Source: Tubulanus polymorphus (lineage: Eukaryota; Nemertea; Palaeonemertea; Tubulaniformes; Tubulanidae). Taken from it: 64,000 nucleotides of DNA. Within the stretch, counting starts at the first letter, position 1, and every line of letters starts with the position of its first letter. The stretch spans positions 14,786,447 to 14,850,446 of the forward strand of contig NC_134030.1 of NCBI RefSeq assembly GCF_964204645.1, in the 5' to 3' direction. Under the pieces are notes generated by a model, which saw nothing but the letters and a program-made list of their open reading frames with translations, was not told the DNA's origin and searched no databases. The translations under genes were made by a program, and so were the position numbers. Positions 52,074 through 61,200 of the stretch are shown here, piece by piece.

Positions 52074-52320
52074 CCAAATTTTAAAATGCTGAGGTTAACG
52101 CTTCAACTGCTTTTCTGACAATTTTATCCTCTTCTCTCAGCCATGATCAGATGGATATGAAGTTTGAAACGTCGGACACAAACAGTTTTTATTAAATGAG
52201 ACTCAAAGTAGTTAATTTAATTACAATTAGAAAATTGAGATTACATCTCATACATTATCGGTTACTATCCGTTGAATTTTAATCACCAATGTACATTTTG
52301 AAAATGATATATTTATAGTC
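52074..52320. other. Non-coding spacer
   Basis: Flank between the satellite-like array and the end of Merlin copy 2. No feature was recognised. Confidence 0.3.
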
Positions 52321-52872
52321 TCAATGCCGCACAATGTCTTTCATAATCGGCCAAAAAATATCCCCATTCGGTCTACCAAACCTATACCGATACACAAACT
52401 CATCCAAGTAGATACCAATTCTACCATGAAGAACTCCTTTCATCTTCTTGATTCTGCCTTTAGCAATCCCCCATAGGCCTTCAATGCCGTTTGTGCAGAC
52501 TCCATCACTCGACTTGAATTCCAAAGAATGATTTACTACACCATGCTGATAATTATCACGGAGACTCCTGTAAGCAGCCCACCCATCACTATATATGGTT
52601 GAACCATCCATCACATGTTTATGAATGATTGGCAAAAGGGTTTCATTATCTCTCTTCTCCACGATTTTCATTAAAACGTTACGCGTTCCCCTTTCAAACA
52701 AACCAAACACCCAAGTATCTTGGTGTCCGCTGCCTTTGTTGTATTTTCTTCTTTTCCCAAACAACGATTCATCTATCTCGGTAATTGTTTCGTCAACATC
52801 GCCTCTAACTTGTATCGGAGATTTCTCCACAGATCTGTGGCATATTTCCCTGTATTTGTCGAACCATTCCAT
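52321..52872 (-). pseudogene. Merlin (ISXO2-type) transposase, copy 2, 5'-truncated
   Basis: An open frame of 183 residues carries the whole C-terminal catalytic region: ITEIDESLFGKRRKYNKG (first aspartate), STIYSDGWAAYRSL (second aspartate), and CTNGIEGLWGIAKGRIKKMK (glutamate with the usual asparagine before it). The frame begins at EWFDKYREICH and everything upstream is unrelated DNA from 52873. Its first about 235 bp duplicate the last 235 bp of copy 1 with few differences. Both copies lie in the same orientation. Confidence 0.8.
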
Positions 52873-53790
52873 TCACAGGGGTTTGGCGATGGGCTTGGAT
52901 CGTGTTTTCTATGTGGTTGCTTGGATCGAGAAATCGAAAAAATTGAATATTTCCTTTACTCACGAACGCTGCTCATCACAAACCCGGAAATGATTAGCGG
53001 AAGTATGTGGCAGTGTTGCGTCGAAATTTTACCGCAGGTGCTGTAACATAATTTTCGTTTTTCATGAGTTGATCGCTGATAATCGTAATATACATTGAGA
53101 AAAATATGAAATGTTTTTCTAAAATACTACCTATCCAGTATCAAACATTCATATATTATCAGTCGCGTCTGACTATATAAAATCACAAGGGATGAAACGC
53201 CTTCAGAGTTGTGCCAGCCAGAAAGTTGGGACAGTCACGTGACTAACGCTTCTAATTTGCATATCACTGACTGAATGCGAACCTTTTGTCATCACCGTCG
53301 GCGAGATGATGCTCAAGAATTCTGGGGTTTTCAATAGGAATTCAACGGGTGACCAGGCTCGCTGCTGTAAGCTGACCAAAATGTAGCTGTTTGAAGGAGG
53401 GGATTTCAAGGAAAATATCGGTGTTTTACCCTACCATCTGTTTATTAAACTCGAAATTTGCATTGAGATAAGCACGTAAATAATCCGTGGGTATATTTAA
53501 TCACTTCATTTTAGGCCGTTTTGATGTGATATTTGCATTTTTTTTGCGCTTTTGTACAGCGCGGCATGACGGCATGGCGCCGGTCATTTTCCTTTTCAAA
53601 AGTTTCAATGTGTCTGGCCGGGATGCATGAGTGCTCATTTGTTCTGTGCTGATTGTTATCTGCATTTGCAATCTCACTGACTGACTCCGAATCAAAGTTT
53701 ACTTTCCATTTTTGCCTGGTTTTAAACACCACTGACCCTTAAAACCACCCCTGTGCTTTTTAGCTAGGTTGTTCATTGCATCATTCATCT
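52873..53790. other. Non-coding DNA
   Basis: No gene was recognised. Short ORFs on both strands show no domain. Confidence 0.3.
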
Positions 53791-53794
53791 AGAA

Positions 53795-54266
53795 CTCAAG
53801 TTTGATTCCATCAAGCAATTGAGCTGAAACTCCAATTTGATTCCATTGCACTATTTTGATCCGAAACCGCAATTTGATTCCATCACACAATTGAGCTGAA
53901 ACCCCAATTTGATTCCATCACACAATTGATCTGAAACTCCAATTTGATTCCATCACACAATTGAGTTGAAACTCCAATTTGATTCCATCAAGCAATTGAG
54001 CTGAAACTCCAATTTGATTCCATCACACAATTGCTCTGAAACTCCAATTTGATTCCATTGCACTATTTTGATCCGAAACCGCAATTTGATTCCATCACAC
54101 AATTGATCTGAAACTCCAATTTGAGTCCATTGCACTATTTTGATCTGAAACCGCAAATTGATTCCATCACACAATTGATCTGAAACTCCAATTTGATTCC
54201 ATTGCACTATTTTGATCTGAAACCGCAATTTGATTCCATCACACAATTGAGCTGAAACCCCAATTT
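53795..54266 (+). repeat. 35-bp tandem array abutting the Pif1-like gene
   Basis: Units alternate between two types, AATTTGATTCCATCACACAA-TTGA-CTGAAACTCC and TTTGATTCCATTGCACTATT-TTGATC-GAAACCGC. There are about 13 units, with periods of 35-36 bp. The last partial unit (CCCCAATTTG) runs directly into the first codons of the helicase ORF. Confidence 0.88.
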
Positions 54267-54275
54267 GTGGACAGA

Positions 54276-57200
54276 ATGTTAAATCCTGAGCAACAAAAAG
54301 CAGTAGACCTTATTGCAGCAGGTCATTCTATTTGTATTTTGGGTCAAGCAGGTTCTGGAAAAAGTTTTTGTATACGTAAAGCCGTGACGAAATTGAAAAA
54401 ACAGTCAAAGAAAGTTGCAGTTTGTGCAACTACTGGTATTGCTTGTTGTCAATTGACAGACCTTGATGCAGTCACTATACATAGCTGGTCAGGTATCTTA
54501 GATGGACGTTTTTCTAAATCTGAGATGAAGAAGAGGCTCATGACAGACGCCCAACTTATCGATGTTAAAAATTACATTTCATCAACAGATATTTTGTTCA
54601 TTTACGAAATTTCAATGCTCAGCGCATATATTTTTGAACTCATCGAGTTCACTTGTCGTACAGTGCGAGGTTCATCACAGTGGTTTGGTGGTATGCAAGT
54701 AGTAGTGAGCGGTGATTTTTTTCAATTACCACCAGTACCAAATCTGGAATACGAAGATGATGGCCATTATTGCTTTGAAAGTAGTATATTTAATTTTAGT
54801 CATGTGATGATTTTGAGTAAGGTTGTTCGTCAAGCTGATGAAGAGTTTATTAATATCATCAATGAGGTAACTCGTGGTATTACATCGAAGGAAAGTAATT
54901 CCTTTTTAGCAAGTTTAACGCGTCCTTTACCAGAAAATCTAACTGTAACTCATCTATTTGCAAACAATTTTAATGTAGAAGTTACAAACCAAATGGAGTT
55001 AAGTAAACTTGCCGGTATTGGGAAAATATATGTAGCTACTAGTGAGGAAGGGACATCTGATTCCCTTAACTCTTTGCCAGCAGTTCATAAGTTACACTTG
55101 AAGATCGGTGCGCCAGTTATTTTGATAAGAAATATCAACAAATTTCTTGTCAATGGTTTACAAGGCTATGTAAAGAGTATGCACCCAGATTTTGTAACAA
55201 TATTTTTTCCGTCTGTCCATAAAACTGTTGACATCAAACCAGCGGTGTTTTCTGTATTTTCAAAAAGAAAGCGTGTAAATATTTGCAAGCGATCGCAACT
55301 GCCTTTGCGTCTAGCATTTTCATTGACGATACATCGTTGCCAAGGTATGACTTTAGAAGCAGTTTCTGTTGATTGTCGCAACATACGAACAGCTGGTCAG
55401 TTTGGTGTAGCAATCAGTCGTGTAAGAACACCAGATAATCTGCGTGTCCTACATTACGAGCCCAAAATATGCATCAAACCCCCATCAAGCGTTATAGTTT
55501 TTTATGAGGAGCACATAATGGCTTCTGCAGATTTTGTTCATGATCTGTCGTGCTGTGTTTTTGGTGAAGGTATATGCCCTATTGATGCAATTAGCTTTGA
55601 TTCGGAATGTCAGTCAGATGAAGATAGTCAATTCGACGAATCCGATTTGCGAGCTATAGATTATTTTTTATCAGGTCAAACTGATTGTTTCGATAGCAGT
55701 CGATCCTCAACTTACCCTTCTACAATCGACCCTTGTCATGTTGTAAAACAATTGAAATTTTCGGACGCAGTTGTTGATAATCAGATCGACCAAAATAGAG
55801 TTCTCGATGATATCTCATCGTCTATCGATTTGAATCTTTACATCTCACATATCTGGTCGAAATTGGATTACTTATATGAGTTACATGTATCTTCAACCAT
55901 GATCCAGCAACCAAAAAACCAGGTGCAATACATATCAGCATTTCATTCATTTGTGACTAGTCAAGAATTCCTGACTTACTCCGAGCAATTGTTGAAGCGA
56001 AAACCCTTAACTCCGATTGAGATTAAAGTGTGTTCAAGAATCTGTTTCAAACTATTATCCAAGTATCTGGAATTTCGTACTTCAAGCATAGATAGAATTG
56101 TGATTGTAAATAGTTCAGCAACTGTTGAGTCTAGTGCCCACGGAAAAGTTCGTTACGTGGGTGGTTATTGTATTTTTTCCGTTTCTCGCTATTTCCAAAA
56201 ACTCGTCCGTTTTCATTTAGCAAAGTTGGACGAATGTTTTTATGTAGCAAAGTTGAAATTTGATTTGTTACAATCACTCAGAGTCGCTCAGGCTATGCTT
56301 GAAGAGAGTGTTTATCAAGAAACACTTGTTGAAACTTTGCGTCGGCAAAATTCGTTTGAAGGTCTAACGAATATATCAGATAAAGCTTTCGAATTTTTCC
56401 TCGAACTGGAGAAACTTCGTATTCGATATCATAATGTAAATAATCAGGCATATGAGACTCTGTTGGAAGATGCTCTCAATTATGTTGTGAGGGACTCTGG
56501 TATCAAGGCGAAGTGGTTTAGTTTGTTTGAGATAACTAGTCATATTCCTGAAGTTACGGAATCATCTGGAATTCGTGATTTGGTCGATAAACTTTTTCTT
56601 ATTTCCACTGCAATTTTAGATATTTTTCGAGATGTCTGTGTGAAGTATATGAAAGTTGGGAATGCTCAATTCCGTAAAGATCTGTTACAGTATATCGGCC
56701 AAAAAAAGACTCAAGCCCATAGACGTCAAATTCTTATAAGAAAAGAGAAGCAATCGCAGCAGCAGTCCGGTATTATTACTATGACTACTATCAGAAATAA
56801 TCCCACTACCATACATTCAATCATTCAGTATGCATTATCTAATCAATCATTTAAATTTGATGGTTTCTGCAAAGCTGACCTAATGATATTATGTCGCTGC
56901 TACGGTATAAAATCAGTTTCTAAACTGAATAAGGTTGGCCTTGTAAACGCGCTGTTGGAAACCCTGTGTGAACTAGAATCCATGCCGAACCCCGAATTTC
57001 TCGTCCAACGTAGTATCTCTAGCAGCAAGGTGGTATTACAGCAACAGCAACACAGCATTGTTGCTGTTGCTGCTGATACTGCTGCTGATGGTATTGAAGG
57101 TGCTTCTAGTTCGAAGGATTCTTCGGGATCAGAACAGAGAGGTCTATTAGCTCTGCCCATTGCAACATCTGCAGACTGCCATAGCTCTATAAAGACTTCT

Positions 57201-57473
57201 TCAGGGAAGCGAAGTGTTCGTAGTGGAACGCGGGGTAAATCCGTGACCCGGAAAAAACCAAAAACAGAACCTGTTTATACGTGCCCTATCTGTAAATTGG
57301 AATGGTCACTTTCTAGAGAGTTCAGTGATTACTGGCTGGAATGTGGAAACTGTTTGAAATGGATAGATCCTAAATGTACTGGCCTTATTGTAGGCAGCCC
57401 TGAATGGTTACATATTACATCCGATCCTAACATTGAATGGCATTGTCAGTTATGTAAACCATCGACTTCATAG
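54276..57473 (+). CDS. Pif1-family DNA helicase with SAP-like and PHD-like C-terminus
   Basis: An uninterrupted 1,065-codon frame starts at ATG 54276. An in-frame GTG at 54267 lies within the repeat edge and is unlikely to be used. Helicase motifs are GQAGSGKS (Walker A, residues 23-30), FIYEISM (Walker B position, with tyrosine where aspartate is expected, residue 110), VVVSGDFFQLPP (145-153), LTIHRCQGMTL and GVAISRVRTPDNL. After the helicase core comes a long region with KVRYVGGYCIFSVSR, then a SAP-like helix pair (ADLMILCRCYGIKSVSKLNK). Last is a Cys-rich PHD-like finger (CPICKLEW ... LECGNCLKW ... WHCQLC). Pif1 enzymes unwind DNA 5' to 3' in replication and recombination. The added modules and the neighbouring transposases point to a mobile-element helicase, which is inference. 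Confidence 0.85.
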   Translation: MLNPEQQKAVDLIAAGHSICILGQAGSGKSFCIRKAVTKLKKQSKKVAVCATTGIACCQLTDLDAVTIHSWSGILDGRFSKSEMKKRLMTDAQLIDVKNYISSTDILFIYEISMLSAYIFELIEFTCRTVRGSSQWFGGMQVVVSGDFFQLPPVPNLEYEDDGHYCFESSIFNFSHVMILSKVVRQADEEFINIINEVTRGITSKESNSFLASLTRPLPENLTVTHLFANNFNVEVTNQMELSKLAGIGKIYVATSEEGTSDSLNSLPAVHKLHLKIGAPVILIRNINKFLVNGLQGYVKSMHPDFVTIFFPSVHKTVDIKPAVFSVFSKRKRVNICKRSQLPLRLAFSLTIHRCQGMTLEAVSVDCRNIRTAGQFGVAISRVRTPDNLRVLHYEPKICIKPPSSVIVFYEEHIMASADFVHDLSCCVFGEGICPIDAISFDSECQSDEDSQFDESDLRAIDYFLSGQTDCFDSSRSSTYPSTIDPCHVVKQLKFSDAVVDNQIDQNRVLDDISSSIDLNLYISHIWSKLDYLYELHVSSTMIQQPKNQVQYISAFHSFVTSQEFLTYSEQLLKRKPLTPIEIKVCSRICFKLLSKYLEFRTSSIDRIVIVNSSATVESSAHGKVRYVGGYCIFSVSRYFQKLVRFHLAKLDECFYVAKLKFDLLQSLRVAQAMLEESVYQETLVETLRRQNSFEGLTNISDKAFEFFLELEKLRIRYHNVNNQAYETLLEDALNYVVRDSGIKAKWFSLFEITSHIPEVTESSGIRDLVDKLFLISTAILDIFRDVCVKYMKVGNAQFRKDLLQYIGQKKTQAHRRQILIRKEKQSQQQSGIITMTTIRNNPTTIHSIIQYALSNQSFKFDGFCKADLMILCRCYGIKSVSKLNKVGLVNALLETLCELESMPNPEFLVQRSISSSKVVLQQQQHSIVAVAADTAADGIEGASSSKDSSGSEQRGLLALPIATSADCHSSIKTSSGKRSVRSGTRGKSVTRKKPKTEPVYTCPICKLEWSLSREFSDYWLECGNCLKWIDPKCTGLIVGSPEWLHITSDPNIEWHCQLCKPSTS

Positions 57474-57813
57474 ATAGAAATTCATTTTTGAGTCCATGGT
57501 TGAATTTCATAAGACTTGGCTCTAAGCCAGTTTTATTGTACACAAATACTAGTGTTGCATAGCAACACTGAATGTATTGATTTTATCTCAGTGCAAATGT
57601 AAGACATTATTGGACAGCTGTTGGTGCAAGGGGGGCTTTGCACAAGATCATATAAGATCATTGATGATATCAGTGTATGAAAAAAAACAGATCAAACAGT
57701 TCTCTACCACAAACACTGGTATCATCAATGATCCTCTGTCATCTTGTGACAGGCCCCAGGTGCTGGTTGCATAGTCACGGTATAGATACCCGACAAGTAA
57801 GACTTAGTTCTAG

Positions 57814-57986
57814 GGGATCATTTATTTATTACGTACGCATAAAATATGAATTTTTTAACCCAAGGCCCTCCCCTCCGCCATGCAAAATCGGCTATTTTTT
57901 CATATACATTAAGCATTACAGTGACATGCAAATTTGCACTTACCCCTTCCCCTCCCCTAATGCGTACGTAATAAATGAATTAACCC
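57814..57986. mobile_element. MITE with TTATTACGTACGCA termini, copy 1
   Basis: Terminal inverted repeats ATCATTTATTTATTACGTACGCAT (left) and TGCGTACGTAATAAATGAAT (right) flank about 120 bp with a C-rich tract. Two more copies are at 59051-59270 and 63761-63930. Confidence 0.8.
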
Positions 57987-58039
57987 TATAGCCAATCTAC
58001 TTAAGACCACTTATGCACTTTTGGGTTTAAGCCATGACT

Positions 58040-58245
58040 GCAACTGGCTCCTCGTACGATTAATATTTATATTTACACTGAACCTCATTCGTACGACTAA
58101 TTATCTGAACCTCATTCATACGACTAATAATCTGAACCTCATTCGTACGATTAATATTTATATTTACACTGAACCTCATTCGTACGGCTAATAATCTGAA
58201 CCTCATTCGTACGACTAATATTTATATTTACACTGAACTACAGTC
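58040..58245 (+). repeat. Short tandem repeat downstream of the P-type transposase gene
   Basis: Six copies of CTGAACCTCATTCGTACGAC-TAAT, or close variants, occur with a TATTTATATTTACA spacer in alternate units. They end just before the stop codon of the minus-strand transposase gene. Confidence 0.8.
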
Positions 58246-58253
58246 ACTAGATC

Positions 58254-61200
58254 TTAAATTCTGCATCCAACACGCCTAGGATTCAATGCTGAATCTTTTC
58301 GAACGATAGGGTAATCAGTGCCCGCTGCATCAGCATTCGCTTTTCTTGAAATGCACGGATTACACAGGATGATTGATGTGGTAGACGCACAATACTGACC
58401 ATAGTTTGGGTTATCGTTTGCGCCATTAAACTTTGCTCTTTGTTGGCAAAACCAATTTTCCGCTACGTCACTATTTATTATATTGTGGTTTATAAACCCA
58501 CCAGCCTCTGTTTCTAGACGACAAATATCAATGAATCCGAGACAGCAGCTGTCCAAATCGTAGCGCGTTTGTTGTGACATAACATTGGTCTTGATGGATT
58601 TTGCCTTGCGCGGTTTTATTTCTGCTGATTCCCATTTTTTTAAAAATGCATGGGCTTCCAACATTTTACACAATCTGTTGTCGGATGTACTCCTAATCGG
58701 ACGTGGATCGCGAAATAATGATACCAGTTTGCTGGTAGCGTTAAGAAATTCGATGGTGCCCAACAATTTCTCGCTTTCAATCTGATCGAGGGTTTTTTGG
58801 AACATCTGCAATGCAAGAAGTAGTTTTATTAAAGTGGGAATAAACTTGATCAAATTTTTTTGATGTGTCATTCACAAACGGATCTATTTGAAAATGTAAA
58901 GATCAGTTTATAATGACATCAACAAAATATGAGTTTTTCCCATGATAAGCGATCATTCACTTAATAAACACACATAAAATTTGAATTTTCCCACGACGCA
59001 AATTCAGAAATTTTGTACTATTGTTTGAGCATTATACACAATTGCACTGAAGGGGTCATAAATTTATTACGTACGCATTAGGGGAGGGGAGGGGAGGGAA
59101 GGGGAGGGTAAGTGCAATTGTGTATTATTGCTTTAAGTACAGAAAAAATGGCAGATTTTGCGTTGCTGGGAGTTAATATTTTATGCGTGCTTGATGTGAC
59201 AGATCCTTAGCCCCTTCCCTCCCCTCCCCTCCCCTCCCCTAATGCGTACGTATTAAAGTAATGACCCCTAATGAGATGTTGCATCAAAGTTGGTTGAAGA
59301 ATTTCATGTATCATTGTCATCATATTTTTTGGATTTTATTCTATGTACATGAATCACAAAATAAGAAGCATGGCGCCTTACTCCGGTTCCTGAACTTCGC
59401 TGAAAAAGCTGAAACACTGAAACGCTGAATCGCTGAAATAAAAACGCTGAAATTTCAGGGAATTTCCGAAAAACGCCGAAATTTCAGGGAATTCCCGAAA
59501 AACGCTGAAATCGTGCTAGGTACCGACAATACACGTTTTGAAATAATATCCGGGCCGGTATCCGCTGCCGAGTCCTGAACCGTCTTTTAGTCTCCACCTT
59601 CGGTTACAGAGACATGCATGGGCAGTATGTGTGGAGTATACTTCTAGAGGGCCACTTGTTGAACAAATTAATTCGCTTGAAATCCGGATTTTTAATGCAT
59701 ACAGGCAGCATGATGAGGAAAACCCTTTCACAAACCGTGCAAGCCAACTTAAACACTATGCTCAATATTCCAAGAACATGGTTTACTTCTATCGTTCATG
59801 TATAAAACAGGATTATAAGCAACTTTTCTTTTGTCAACACGTTGATGGGCGACGGACTATGGTATTCTCTGAAGGAGGTAAATTAAATTTGACAGCTAGT
59901 TATATAAATGATGCAGCTTTTGGACAAAAGGGATCTAACTAAATGTCTTTTTAATTCACCGTGGAATGGAATGGATTGACGCCAATGACATGCAGTAGGC
60001 CCCTACTTATAGGTCATACTAATTAGCGTCAACCAATTAATCTAAATCGGGCAAACCATTCAACAACTGTAATTTATTTGCTGTGTTGTGATAATAATAG
60101 GTTTTTTTTTTTTTAATGACATACCAACTGTTAGAAAAATGTACCGATTCTTATTTTTAGACTACTACGGTATCTATAAAAGGAGGAGTCATAGATAAAG
60201 TTGATTTGCTCAGCTGGACACACTTCTTGTCAAGTACATCATCTCAAGTATTGGGTGTTTTGTAAGTTTGATTTCAGTATTTATTTACTAAGTGCTGTTC
60301 CCTCGGGCCTCAGTGCTTTCAAACTAGGCCCACCCCATAGGCTATATCTCCAGAGTGTGTTAGCCACTATTCTTTTATTTCCTACTTTAAATGCACTTTT
60401 TTCTATTTTTAGACTCGGGCTAAGAATGTGCAAATTTGAGATACTGAGAAATCAGATGGCACTAGTTAACTTGAACTGCGAAATTTGCAGCAGGATAGCT
60501 GAACGACACAATTTTTAAAAACAAAATGGCTATTCGAATGCTATTTCAGTGATAACTTGATTCAACCAGAGAGAAATAAGTCAATTGGGGATGTACAGTA
60601 CACCCACTTTACTTCCCCGTTTTCCTGGTACCAAATATTTTATCTTAAGCTAAGCAATATTCTAAGGTATGCTAGTGAATTTCATTAGAATATAAAGCAA
60701 TGGAACCAGAATTCAAGCCCGAGTTAAGCGAACTATTGATTCTGATATAATGTAAGAACTGATTTCTTTTGTGTATTCTTATAATGTGTTAAGTATTATT
60801 TTAAGCTGTTAAATAATATAATTAGACAAACGTCAAATTATTGGATCTTTCTTGTTGACTCGTTTAATTTTGTGAGTTTAGAGTTCCAGTCAATCCACAT
60901 TGTGCAGTGCCTAGCCTTCATCTAGTACTAAAGCCAAGCCTGTGTATGGGAAAACGTTGTTCGACTCTCATAAGCCAGACAAATAAAAACTTGCAATACA
61001 TTGCAGATAGAAGTCTCCAGCAAGTAGACAGAGAAAGTAAACCAGGTTTTACCCCGTACCCTACCCGGCATCTTCACCTGTCAAGGGATTCGAACCCACT
61101 ACACTAAAGCTGTTCTCCGAACCGCTTGACCTCGAGTCGTTACTAGCCGACCAGAATCAGGTCGGGCCAATCACAGCGCTTGTTACAAACGACATTTGGC

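Noticed and set aside
53953-54246. 97-codon minus-strand ORF with repeated peptide
   Set aside because: It is a translation of the 35-bp minisatellite; no start context or domain supports it.
54267-54275. GTG start for the helicase
   Set aside because: Animal genes rarely start at GTG; the ATG at 54276 is nine bases further on and the upstream bases belong to the tandem array.
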